Assembly (NCBI GenBank): GCA_003344405.1
Contig: NOWV01000021.1
Span: 744,001-808,000 of the forward strand
Length of the DNA: 64,000 nt
Direction: 5' to 3'
DNA from: Trichoplax sp. H2
Taxonomy: Eukaryota; Placozoa; Uniplacotomia; Trichoplacea
In this document: positions 51,247 through 64,000 of the stretch, in pieces
Position numbering within the stretch: the first letter of the stretch is position 1
Layout: every line of letters starts with the position of its first letter
Program-made: the position numbers and the translations under genes
The notes under the pieces: model-generated
What the model was told of the DNA's origin: nothing
The model's input: only the letters and a program-made list of their open reading frames with translations
Databases searched by the model: none

Positions 51247-54200
51247 ATGAATCAAAAGAAAGATATTTTACTTTATGTCAACGGTGCTAAGGTAAGCCAA
51301 TGAATCGTTTGGCAAGCTATATGCAGCCAATTTCTATTTTATATTACATTATCTTCTAAATCTAAGAATTTAGAATATCATTTATCGATGTGTTACAGCG
51401 TTATACACTGTAATATCGAGATTATAATAGAAACATCTATGTTAGGACAATTTTGTTGATTTACCCTTATATGAAGAGTTTCTATTTTAGATATGTGATA
51501 TTTAAATATAGCACTAGCTTTTATGGTATATATATAGCTTACTGAAATTAGTAGTTTAATTAGGGAATCGAGAATAACCTTCTTATAATTTAAATCACTG
51601 TGATTGTAATTTACCTATGGTAGATTGTAGATTATCGTAGAAATGTTCCGAGACAGGACATATTGTAATCTGACAATTTTGTATTAGTTATTCGATGTCT
51701 ATGTTCGTAAATACTGTTGTCTTCATTAGGTAGCAGTAGATAAAATTGATTATAGATTAAACTGCAAATGATTCTACGAAAGGGCATACTGTAATTCAGT
51801 CATTTAAAACTAGTTGCTAGATATCTATGACTATAAATATTTCTATATTAATTTGTTTATTAAGACTTGACTGTTAGAATCTCAAGATGATTCACCAATG
51901 TTAGCTGCTACCAAAGAGTATATAAACTCGGCAGATAATTGAGTAAAATCAATTCTCTAGTCATACAATGTACCCTGGAAGAAAAGACTTCAAAATTCGT
52001 ACGAGGAGTTAGGGATACTGTATCCCAGAGACTTTAGAAATTTAGCGATTTATTTTTAGCTAACCCTTGTTACGAAGCTGTCTTGTAACAGATTTTGATT
52101 AACTTTTACAATGCGTTTGCTTTTTTAGTATATAGTAGAGAATGTACAACCAGAATGGACGTTATTGCGTTTTCTTCGAAATCAATGTAATTTTCTACAA
52201 TAAATCCATGCAAAATATATGAAATATTGTAAAAATTAAAATTACTTTATGATAGATTGATAGAGTCAAGTGATAATATTTTAATAACTGCAGTAACATA
52301 AAAAAAAATCAATTAGTTAGAAGTGAAAATTCAGTGTAATAATAACTATTTAACTAATCTGCATCCATTAGTACATTTAACTGGGACGAAATTGGCATGT
52401 GGCGAAGGAGGTTGTGGAGCCTGTACTGCTATGATCTCGAGATACGATCGATTTGAAGAAAAAATCATGTATCCAACAATATCGTATTTATCAACTAATT
52501 GATTGTATGGGCTATTATTATTTCAATCGAAGCATAGTATCAAAATACTAGAATCTATTAAAATAAAATAAGTTGTAATATAAAATTTACGGACTTGAAG
52601 ATAAAATATCATATTTTTTAGCATAGATTAATGATTTTATATTTAGGTGTCCAATTTTGTCTGTAGTGGGGAAATAGATCTTTCAATAATACTGTCTGTA
52701 TTAAAAGCATTTGATCTATTAAAATTATTCTACCTTCAATATAAAATTTGAAGAGTGAAAGAAAAAGCATCGCTTTACTCTTGAGATAGATTAATTATTT
52801 TACATTCGGCACCCAATTTTTTCTGTAGTGCGGATATAGGTCTTTTAATGATACTAACAGTGTTAAAGTTAACATTACATAGCATAAAAACGAAGATTTA
52901 ATACAAAGAGAGCTAAAAATTCTTTAACATATGTATAAAAGCCACTATACAGTGAACACTTGTCTAATTCCGTTGTGCACTCTGGATTTTACTGCTGTAA
53001 CCACGGTTGAGGGAATAGGAAGTACAAACACTAAATTGCATCCAGTTCAGGTGGAATATTTATAAATTTAAATCCAAAGCTCCTTTAACAGTATCATCAT
53101 TTATGATCAGCAATAATGATTTGCGCTAAGCATTACAAAATTGCAAGTCATGGAATATTAAGAAGGTTTCATATTTATTGCCCTTTCAATAGGAGCGAAT
53201 TGCTAAAACTCATGGATCTCAATGTGGATTTTGCACACCTGGATTTGTCATGTCTATGTATACATTACTTCGAAATAATCCACAGCCAACAGAAGAAGAA
53301 ATCGAATCAGCATGTGAAGGTGCATAGCGTATTCGAAATAACGAAATTGTCGTGATAATTTATCCTAATAGAATCTACAATGCTATTATTACAATTAGTA
53401 TGTATACATGCCTGAAATTAATATGATATAGTGACGATAATTATATAATACAGGTAATTTATGTCGATGTACCGGATATCGAGGGATACTTGATGGATTT
53501 AAAACATTTTCCAAGGTAATACATTAATTCAAATTAAATAAACTGACGAAATTCTCGTACATTAGTTGATGAAAATAAGTTTATCGCAATTGCTGGAAAA
53601 TTTTATGTAAGCAAAATTCCAATGGTCATACGATAGCGATCATAACGATAAAAGTAGATTTAAAATGTTAAAAGACAAATTAGCTATAGAATTTTACATG
53701 TAGATAAAAGTAGCTTAGCCATAAATTATGAAATGTATTCATTACAAGTTTTGTATGGAATGATTTACGTGCATAATGTGTTCATATCAATTATTATTTT
53801 TAACAAAATAGTATGATTAGAAACTATATTTATTTGGCATCTATTCTCTAATGATTATCCATATGTATTTTTGAAGAGTTATTGCTGCAAGAAAGAACTA
53901 AAGAACGCTGAAGTAGAAAATGAAGTGGTAAAATTATCTTAATCCTGAAATCAAAGTAGAGTTTGATTATATTACAGTCTAAAGCTTATTTTATTGCTTA
54001 CTTACCATTTCTTGTTGAACCAGTAGTTATAAGTTGATTATTACTCGAATGAAATTGAAACTATTTAATATATCGAAGCTTTTATTAAGTTGCTTAAGGT
54101 TAATAAGATTAACAATCTAGTCATGTTAAAAGTATATTGCTTGAGTAGGATGGAGCTTTGTCTTTAATTATAGATGTTTTAGTTTTGGATTACAATACAT

Positions 54201-57200
54201 TCCATAGAGAGCCTACATATATTTTAGCTATCAGCATAGAACATATTTAATATTCAATAATATTAATTACTAGTATGTTCAGATATACGAAGTAAGATAA
54301 CCGTAAAAGTCATTTTTCACAGGGAGAAATGACCTGCAAATTATACAGCTTGTCTGAATTTGAAGAGTATGATCCCTCTCAGGACCTCATATTTCCTCCA
54401 GAGTTACTGGTAATCTCTTGTTAATCTTTATCCTATTTTACTATACGTAAACTGTATCCATGAATTTCGTTAATGTATCGATATTTAAAGCAATAATTGT
54501 GCATAAATCATCTTGCTTTAAATCTATTTTATGAAACAGATCATGAAGGACCGACCTCAACATAGTCTATGTATTACTGGCAAACAATTTACCTGGTTTA
54601 GGCCATCTACTATAGATGAACTCTTATCCCTCAAGAAAGAGTATCCCGCGGCGAAACTAGTGGTTGGAAATACAGAAATTGGTTAGCAAGTGCTATAAAT
54701 AATATAATATAATAAACTATCTCCTATCATTCTATCAAGATGTCTCTGTATGCTACCAAAATATTACAGTAGGTCAATCATAAATTGTTAAATATTTTAA
54801 AAATAATATAATACAATAAACTATTTCCTTTTGTCTTATCGATAAGTCTCTGCATGCTACCAAAATATTACAGTATGTCAAACATAAATTGCTCTTAATT
54901 CTAGAGGTTTTATGAAATTGCAATGTCTCAATTTAGCATTAAGTAGTTGAAAGGAAATTCTGAATGAAATTAGCTAGCTAGAATAAAATGAATTCGATTC
55001 TATAGGTCTTGAAATGAAATCGAAATGCCTTCGATATCCAGTTTTAATTTCACCATGTGAAATACCACAGTTAAATGGCGTACATTATGCAAATGAAGGA
55101 ATTGAGCTTGGTGCATGTATTAGCTTGACAAGATTAAATAAAGTTTTAAAGGAAGTAATCGAAAAATTACCAGGTACAGAAATGCCTAACTTTATTTACA
55201 TAGCGTATTCTTTACTTCAGTCGATTCGATTAGAATTGTTTTTTTATCATTACGTCAAGAATATAAGACAAGAGTCTTTGCAGCTATAGTTGAAATGCTA
55301 CGATGGTTTGGTGGGCAACAAATTAGGAATGTTGGCGTAAGTAGATTAATGTTCATAATAAAAGATTTTCATAACTTTAAATGGGTAAAGATTATCCATT
55401 TTCAAATTATTGATTTATTAATGCTGAATAGAGTATCGTTGGCAATATTATGAACGCGAGTCCAATCTCTGATCTAAATCCGTTATTCTTAGCAGCTAAG
55501 GCGAAGTTGACTATCCAATCAGTAGATGGTATTTTATATTATTATGATATAATTTTACTTAAATTCAATGACCAAACGGAAACATCTATATTTCGAGAAA
55601 AATAATGTACATGTATTTGGAGTATCAAAATTAGAATTAAGCCAAATTTGGTAGCAATAAACAATTAAGGTATTAAAAAATTTATATCTTGCTTTACTTG
55701 CCTTTCAGGTCTTAAGAAGGTTATTACTATGGACGAAAACTTTTTTACCAGTTACCGTAAAACTTGCATAAAGGAAGATGAAATTGTTATTTCCATTCTT
55801 ATTCCCTATACTATCGAGGTAAGCTACCCCAAAATGATGGCTATATCATCTGTTGGCAATTCGTGCATAGTTGTAGCTCTGTTATGGTTAGAAAGCGATT
55901 CTCAATGTTTACTCTGTTTTCTTACCTTTAAGAACGAATATTTTTACGGATTTAAACAAGCTCGTCGACGCACTGATGATTTAGCGATAGTTAATGCTGG
56001 AATGCGAATTATTATAAGTAAATCGGAGCGAGAGTCGGACTTTACTATTAAGGATTGCTTATTGTGCTTCGGTGGTATGGCTGCAGTAACCGTTATTGCT
56101 AAGCAAGCAAGCAATTTCCTGATTGGAAGGCAAGCTAAATTACTTCTACTAGATATATTGTATAATCTGTTGTTATTATACTTAATCAAATATTGTATAT
56201 ATACTGTATATATAGTCTATGAACTTATCTACAGTCTCACCTTAAATTTAATTTCTTGCTTAATATTAACAGTTTTCACGATAAAGTATCGGATAGCAAA
56301 TAGACATTTTATAGATCTATGTGAATTTATGTCCCCAATTTTTTCTTTTCATTTTTAGCAATTGAGTATAGTAAAATAAAAAAGTTCAGAGAGCAAATAA
56401 ATTTACACATCTACATGAAACATCACAAGAAAGTTTAATTCTATAAAATCTCTGTTACTAAAGAATGAAAATAAACTGGAATATGATCTGCTTTGGTGAT
56501 AACTTTCTAATATATTCGATCAATTCTGGTGATTTTGCTTTTAACAGTGATCGTTCTATCATTTCAATCAAAATTATACAAGATTCTTAATTGCACCCAT
56601 AAACATAATATAATACATTCTATTTTTAAATTATCCGAAATCGATTGTATCTTCTATATTACTTAACTAGTATCTGGTAAAATGAAAGATAGTTTAGAGA
56701 TTCTGTAGGATACACGCATAAAACACTGATAGAGCACATTATATAAATTTGTAAAGGAAAACTTATTTTATAATTTGAAAATTATCTCATACTAGACCTT
56801 TATTACTAAGAGTTTCCATCATAATGTAGAGGGAAAAATTTGTAACGGATTATATTTTGATTTGATAGGCCGTGGAATACAACTTTAACTGAATCTGTTA
56901 TTCATTTATTAAACGAAGATATGCCGTTGCCTTTCTCTGCTCCTGGAGGAATGATCGAATTTAGGAAAGCTTTAGCAGCGAGTTTCTTTTTTAAATTCTA
57001 CTTATTGGTTACGTCCCAGATATCGATAGAAAAGGTTTTTTAATGAAATAAGCAATTAAATAAATATAATTAACACTTGTACTGCATAAATTTGTAATGT
57101 CACAGTAAAAATTATATTAATCAATTCCGCCTAAATTTTAATCTAGGAAAATTTAACCAGTCAACTGCCAACTTCTTATTTAAGTGCTTGCTCAGTCTTT

Positions 57201-60200
57201 AAACAAGATCCAATGCAGAGTATTCAAGTATTTGAGGTAAGTCAAACCCATCTCAAATTATTTGAATACATTTTGCTATATGAAAAGTAATCATAGACTA
57301 GTAATTATTTAAAATTTGACCTTACTAAACTAGCAATCATTTTTGAATACCAACTTAAATTTGGACAAAAGCACCTATTTCTTATAATTTAACGATAAGC
57401 TTATGAAACGCTCAAATGTCATTTACGTAAAGATAAATTCCATCTGAGATTCCTCATCATTTTAATTTAATTACATAAATATTATTTAACAATAAATTGA
57501 ATCTGCCTACAGTTTACAGTATGCAGTATATAACCAAGATAGTAAGACTAATATCTTTAAAATAGAGCCCAGACCGAATACTCAGGTTCACATTAAGTTA
57601 AAAATAAATAGAGTTTAAAAATCAATGGATAAATAGAGTACAAAAGCCTTTCATATGCACTAGAGATACTATTTACATTATAATAACTCGCTAGAAAGCA
57701 AGATTAAATTTAGCATGTGATGGAAAATTTATCAAGTACGAAAAGCAATTTCTATACTAGTATAGAAGAAATACAGTATTTTATCTATCTGCGAAAATAT
57801 GAGATTCAAGTATTGGTTTACTGTTAGAGAAATCGATCTACAAAAACATGTAGAAATTAAATAAGACATTCCTTTCAAACGTATTTAGAAACCCGACCCT
57901 AATTTGCCGCCAGATAGTGGCATGAGAAAGCCAATTGTCCATCAATCTGCTTTAACACAAGCAACGGGAGAAGCTATCTACAGTGATGATTTACCCACTT
58001 TTTCAAGTATAATTTTCATCTATTTGCTATAATTATTATAAAGCTTCCAAATAGACTGCCGTTCTTGATTGATAAATATCCATTTGTAATGTAAATTAAC
58101 GCTGATATTTATAACTTTTATAGATGAATTAAATGCTAGTTTAGTGCTGAGTAAAAAGCCGCATGCTGTAATTAAGTAAGGCAACTAATATTCTGATGGA
58201 ATATATCTGTAACTGTTATCATACTAAAATTACATGAATTATATTTAAAGATCTATAAGATTTGAAAAAGCACTCCAAATGCCAGGTGTTGTAAGTCATG
58301 TTACAGCAGCGGATATTCCCGGAACTAATCATTTTGGCCCTGCTGTTGCCGACGATGAAGTATTTGCTACTACAAAGGTACTTGGCTGATTTAGTGACGG
58401 TTACACAAGATCGCGTATACAAGTCTAATATTCTCCAGTAGTTGTTTATCTATCGATTTATCTATATGTAGAAATTCAAAGTGGATAGGTCTACTAGTCT
58501 ATTGCTCAATCGTAATCTCGATTTCGATATCGACAGGTTACTTGCATAGGTCATATTATTGGAGTTATTTTAGCGGATACTAAAGAACATGCTGATGATG
58601 CGGTTGCAGCCGTAGAAATCGAATACGAAGATTTACCTGCAATTTTAACCATAGAAGTATGCGAGAATCATGGTTACAGTTCTAGTATTTCATAAAGGGG
58701 CAATGATGACATTGATATTGTGATTTTCGATATATGACTTCTTTTTTCATCATGCTTGTGTATTTTAGGAAGCGATAGAAGCAAAATCTTTTTACCAACC
58801 GATCCGCCATCGTCAAGTAGGAGATGTAGAGCAGGAATTGGAAATGTCCGATCAAGTTATCGAGGGAGAGCTTCGAATTGGTGGACAGGTAATTGGATAA
58901 AATAAAGGGTTGGAATGGTTTAATCTGATGGATTGCCATAACTAACAATTTACGTCATTGAATTGATGCTTCAAGTAAAAGTTAATGCTTACAATATTAA
59001 TATTTGCCCAGTTTCTGTTTAATCCTTACCGCATTAAACACGATTTAGGAACATTTCTATTTCGAAACACAAAGTTGTCTGGCATTACCTAAGCTTGAAA
59101 ACGGTGAAATGGAAATTTTTGCTTCTACTCAGAATCCTAGCGGAACACAATTAACAGCGGCAAGGACTTTAGCTATTCCAGCTAATAGAGTTGTGTGTCG
59201 AGTTAAACGCTTAGGTGCACGACTATATTTTAACAAGAATAATTATGCTGCATAATCATCGGTGTTGATAGTATCTTCAATTAACTGTGATTCCATATAC
59301 TCTCTTGTCATCCTAATAAATTAAGGAGGAGGATTTGGTGGAAAAGAAACACGGACAGTCGGATTTACCACAGCAATTGCAGTTGCGGCACAAAAGTAAA
59401 GCCAGTAAACACTACTGTATAATATCCCAACTTAAAAGTACTCCATAAAGCCAACATTATCCATGACATGATGGATTCTCATTTCATTCATAACTATCCC
59501 ACAGAATAATATCATAACTTAAATTGTCCTATAAATCCAGCACTATCTATAACATGATAGATTCTCATTTCTTTTACAATTACCCCATAGAATAATATCC
59601 TAACGTAAATTATCTCACAAAGCCAACATTATCTATGAATGAATGGATTCTCATATCTTTCACATTTATCCCGAAGTTCTTATTTAGCGTTACTGTTGCT
59701 CATAATTGATTAACATAATCAAATCTACGTTATTGTCAGTATATCACTTTTTCGCCAAGCATATTAAGATCATTAATGGCAGACGTAGTACAGTAGATAT
59801 AATTTTGTTTTCCTGGGCTATATATCATGAGACAATTTGTAATTCTGTTCCAGTCCAGAGTATACCCGACTAAATTATACTTGTAGACGCTTTCTGCTCA
59901 ATTTAAACGCTCTACAGGTTCATAGTCATGATTTCATTAATCAGTCTGCAAAGTTTAAAATATAATATTGCTATAATATATAAAGTTGATATTTTTATGT
60001 TCTTTTTATTTTACTTTACGATACTGACAGCATCTAACAGTATTTTAAAGTTAATCTTTATAGCTAGCTTGAAATGCTCAAAAGTAATTAAAGATTTATT
60101 CATTAATTTTCAAGCCATAGAATACCATTGCTTCATGATTTATAATTTCATGCAATCATAATATCATAATAAGTATCGTAGAAGTTTTATGCAGGTATAG

Positions 60201-63200
60201 ATCTGCTTACGCTTATATATATGCACATTCCAACATTTAGGGTTAGAAAGCCAGTTCGATGTGTTCTGGAAAGAGATATTGACATGTCAATAACTGGAAC
60301 AAGACATCCTTTTTTATTTAGATATAAGGTAATACGTGAATGAATATCGCCGTTAAATACAGATTACAGATGTAAAGCAGGTTTTGGTATTAAAAGAGCT
60401 TTACTCTGCGTATCTAGGTTGGATTTTCTAATAATGGAGCTGTTCGTGCTTTAAAAATTCGTATGTATTCTAACGCTGGAAACTCGTTCGATTTGTCCTT
60501 AGCGGTACGAAGAGCAATTTATCTTTTAAAAGCTACTATAGTTATCTTATCAACTTAAGTTGTTATAACACGAAGTAGGCAGTAATCGTTATTATTGTGT
60601 AAATCTTTCAGGTTATGGAGCGTGCCTTAATAGGATTTCGAAGCTGTTACCATTTTTCAAATATTGATATTATGGGTTATATATGTAAAACAAATATTCC
60701 ATCCAACACAGCTTTTAGAGGATTTGGTTCTCCTCAGGTATGTTAGAGATTGTTTCGTCTGATCTGCCAATATCATTTTGACATTGTATTAAATCTGTTA
60801 TCCCTATTTGTGGGTTATTTATAAGACTAATGTAATGAAATTGTTCGTAATTCTGGGATCATATTTACTTTTTTTACAGGGAATGTTATTAACCGAGACG
60901 ATATTAAATGATGTTGCTACAGCATGTGATCTTCCTCCATTGAAGGTGGTAGTACAATCCAGTTTATGGTTTTGCTACAGTGCAGAAGCCATGCAATCAA
61001 ATTAGAATATTGAGTAATTTCTATTATTCGTATATCATTTAACTCAGGTTAGAGAGGTTAACCTGCATAAAGACGGTGATTTGGCTCATTATAATATGAC
61101 TGTGGAGAATAGCAAAGCTAGCCTTGTTTTACAGCAAGTCGTTGAAAAGAGTCATTACGAACGTCGCAAACAACAAATTAGTTCCTTCAATAGGTAATAA
61201 AGTTAATTTTTAATCTTTAATATTATCGCAATTTCCATTTATACTGTAGTCAAGACGGTAATTGGATTCTAGAAACTATGGATTAATGCCTATCAATGCA
61301 TAACTTTTTCCGCCGTTATAATAAAGCTACGACCAAATACGTATTGATGTTTAATTAATGGACGTTTTGATCATGGTATATATACGCGTATACATATGGT
61401 TAAGAATTGAAGGAATTAGATATATCAAGCTGTATTTTAATCTACAATTATTGATGAAATTATTGACTGTATCATTCTCCTTCCATGTAGTAATACAATG
61501 ATAGTCTATTTCATTTATTTAGGTAGTATTTGGTCATATTTAAATCATTTTTAATTACTAATAACGCCAAAATAAAGTCTTGCTCTTTCATATTTTTATG
61601 AAATAAGAAGCAAATAAACAACCGCAGAGAATATTTCGCTCTTTAATATTAATGAAATCACTTAAAATTCTTTATCGATCATTCGTATTTTCCTAACATA
61701 TACTAATACTGTCCAATTGTACCGTACTTAGTTGTAAGGATTTATTGGGTATTATTGCGTTTAAATAATAAACAGTTTCGATTTTTACTATTTATAATTG
61801 CAGAGAAAATCGATGGAAGAAACGCGGTATTGCTGTCATTCCTACCGGCTTCCCAATATCCTATCCATTAAAGTTTTTTAATCAGGTGTTAATATAGTAA
61901 TAGAAATCGTGGACTGGCATTAATTTAATAAGTATAAAGCGAAGCATCTCCAATATTTTAACTATTTTCAAATCTTTAGGGTGGCGCTCTAGTTATGATT
62001 TATCTAGATGGTTCAGTTTTACTATCTCATGGCGGAACTGAAATGGGCCAAGGTTTACATACTAAATTAACACAGGTCTACATAAAATTGTAATTCAGTA
62101 GCAATGATTAGAATTACGATAGTTGAAATTTCAAGTGTAAAATTAATTTGTTCGAGATACAGTTAGTGTTGCTTAATTATTACATAATTAATAAGAAATA
62201 AAAATAGTTAGGAATATAGCCTACAATCCCTTTTTACTACCTACGGATGCAGATGCAACTGTGGTGTTAATATACTCATTGCAAGCGCAAACATTGGATT
62301 AAGAGCAGAAATAGCAGCAGTAATCGTAATTCCGCTACAGTTACTCTAATATTAATATCATCTCTATGTTAGATTTGTTCGCACGTTTTGGGAGTACCAG
62401 TTGAGAAGGTACATATGCTTGAGACATCAACGTCGTCTGTTCCCAACACTACGCCAACATCGGCATCCGTAGCTACCGACTTAAATGGTGGAGCAGTTCT
62501 TGTAAGCATGTTTGTTACTATCCTTTATTGAATAAGAATTTTAAATAATAAATGTACTGTTAGTATTTAGGTTTGTCCTTTTAATGTTGTTATACGTCAT
62601 TGTTATTTAAAAGAATGGGTTATAAATCTGTTACTAATTTTCTAATGTATAATTCATGATCAATATTGAATCAAAATTTATAACCATCTCTAGATAGAAT
62701 TGCCACTTTAATTTAATTTCTTTTGGAGCTAAGCTTCGTAAAGTATAATATTTTAATGGTATAAAATTTCTATTAAAAAGATGAAATATTTTATCTAGAA
62801 TGCGTGTGAAAAGTTAAAAGATAGGATTGCTCCTTATCAAGCTGCTAATCCAAAAGGAAAATGGGAAGATTGGGTAAATACATGATTTAATAACACATCT
62901 GCAGTGATTTCATATTTAGATTATATGCCATTAAGCAGATTTTTGCATAGTATTCTGTCGTATACAATATTTCAGCATAGATTATTACCAATTATTAGAA
63001 ATGATTGAATTGACTTAGCCACATTATTTACAAGGCTGAAGAAATATGTAATTTTAGCCTAAATACTTAGCGATTTATTATTCAAATTGTTGCTGTCATC
63101 ATCTACTAGCAAATAGACATCTATTCAAATCTTGTAGATATTGGTTATCTTTACACAGACATTTAACAGCTATTGGAAAATTTTAATAATTCTTATCATA

Positions 63201-64000
63201 GATCACTGCTGCCTACCTGGACAGAGTAAATCTGTCCGCTAATGGATTCTATCGGTATATAAAGAAATTAAAGTATACTTATTTATTATAGTGTATTCCA
63301 ATTTCAATATATACCAGGAAACCTTTAATGAAAGTTTAAATAACTAGGCTCCCTGATCGTGTAAATTATGACTGGGAGGCGAATACCGGCCAGCCGTTTT
63401 ATTATATAACATATGGTGCTGCAGTATCTGAAGTTGAGATTGACACCTTAACTGGAAGTCATCATGTATATCTTATTTAATATTATATTTTCATGTAGAT
63501 AGCAATGTCCTTCGTATCATTATGAGACAAATTCTACGCTTTTTATAGGCATAGAAATTATAGTAAAATACATCATATATATTCATACTTAATTCTATTA
63601 AGATAATTTGTTTTGCGGATGGCCTTAATGATATAAGAATTGATCAATAATTATAGATAATACGGTCGGATATTGTCATGGATGTTGGCAAAAGTATTAA
63701 CCCTGCCATCGACATTGGCCAAGTATAAGATGAAATTGTTTATCGAATTGTTAATTATGTTATCAATTATTTCTGTATAGTTTAATCTCGAGTATAAAAA
63801 TTTTTTTTCGATTCAGATTGAGGGGGCCTTTATGCAAGGAATTGGATTATTTACATTAGAAGAGCAATATTTCTCGCCAGAGGGGAAACTATTAACTCGT
63901 GGGCCATCAACCTATAAATTACCAACTTCTAGGGATATTCCAAATGAATTTTACGTTTCCTTATTACCGAATGTTCCGAATGATAAAGCAGTCTTTTCTT
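51247..64000 (+). CDS. XDH: Xanthine dehydrogenase (3' end beyond window)
   Basis: Oxidises hypoxanthine to xanthine to urate using NAD in purine breakdown; cytosolic. 36 exons are visible: 51247-51291, 52129-52186, 52372-52468, 52942-53050, 53193-53319, 53454-53515, 53877-53927, 54323-54409, 54540-54681, 55006-55173, 55260-55336, 55432-55528, 55709-55818, 55933-56129, 56869-57034, 57147-57236, 57889-58006, 58124-58175, 58251-58377, 58537-58656, 58769-58888, 59049-59214, 59326-59395, 60241-60328, 60418-60504, 60612-60737, 60880-60945, 61048-61193, 61804-61885, 61980-62075, 62373-62501, 62799-62873, 63202-63254, 63348-63465, 63657-63722, 63817 onward. All phases join, about 1257 codons. Domains in order: 2Fe-2S ([28 protein letters not shown]), FAD ([20 protein letters not shown]), molybdenum ([10 protein letters not shown] with Glu802, VMERAL with Arg880, [16 protein letters not shown]). 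The C-terminal Glu1261 exon lies outside. Unlike its neighbour it shows no frameshift and keeps the xanthine-site residues. The exon 14 donor is GC, not GT. Confidence 0.96.
52575..52870. repeat. Diverged direct repeat inside XDH intron 3
   Basis: Two units of about 140 bp (52575-52720 and 52737-52870) share atagattaat, tttttctgtagtg-like and tgatact/aatact strings in the same order. Non-coding, within the intron between exons 3 and 4. Confidence 0.6.
54693..54893. repeat. Direct repeat inside XDH intron 9
   Basis: 54693-54775 and 54805-54893 share aataaactat, tgctaccaaaatattacagt and cataaattg, in order. Only a few substitutions separate them. Confidence 0.8.
59420..59676. repeat. Minisatellite-like triple repeat in XDH intron 23
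   Basis: Three head-to-tail units of about 86 bp starting at 59420, 59507 and 59593. Each begins taatatc, carries a ccagcactatctat-type core and gattctcat, and ends in a ccc-a-agaa-like string. They lie in the longest intron of the right half of the gene (59396-60240). Confidence 0.85.

Overview
The window is AT-rich eukaryotic nuclear DNA with no operons. Genes are split into many short exons (about 50-200 bp) with GT-AG introns, often under 300 bp. Protein matches are animal housekeeping genes (RALGAPB, TEX30, TIMM29, RNASEH2C, DPP3, MRPS10, XDH) that keep close similarity to vertebrate proteins. This fits a compact, intron-dense, early-branching animal such as a placozoan (Trichoplax type); that assignment is inference. 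A 20-base N gap at 14330-14349 marks a draft assembly.

Layout. 0.5-2.5 kb (-): a three-exon gene for a 151-residue protein I do not recognise. 2.5-6.3 kb: intergenic DNA full of TACAGTA/TACTGTA palindromic strings. 6.3-13.0 kb (+): RALGAPB, 19 exons. 13.7-15.4 kb: a sequence present twice on either side of the N gap, one copy carrying an extra 441 bp, most simply two unmerged haplotypes. 16.4-17.4 kb (+): TEX30-type alpha/beta hydrolase. 18.1-18.6 kb (-): TIMM29, head-to-head with RNASEH2C (18.9-20.2 kb, +). 20.7-24.7 kb (-): DPP3, 17 exons. 25.2-25.8 kb: a local direct duplication. 26.5-27.9 kb (+): MRPS10. 27.9-31.3 kb: no gene seen.

The right half is a xanthine dehydrogenase family locus. 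A 38-exon copy on the minus strand (31.3-43.8 kb) and a second copy on the plus strand (51.2 kb to the window end, 36 exons visible) stand head-to-head, about 7.4 kb apart. Their exon boundaries correspond one to one. The plus copy keeps the xanthine dehydrogenase substrate residues (Glu802 and Arg880 in bovine numbering). The minus copy has Asn and Tyr there, as expected for an aldehyde-oxidase-like enzyme, and carries a one-base frameshift in exon 29. Between them lies a decayed single exon of a third copy.

The genes are independent housekeeping units, not a pathway: Ral GTPase control, mitochondrial import (TIMM29) and translation (MRPS10), RNA:DNA hybrid cleavage (RNASEH2C), peptide turnover (DPP3) and purine/aldehyde oxidation (XDH family). 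I found no tRNA, rRNA, CRISPR array or clearly recognisable transposon. Exon limits were derived by hand from protein similarity, splice sites and phase continuity.
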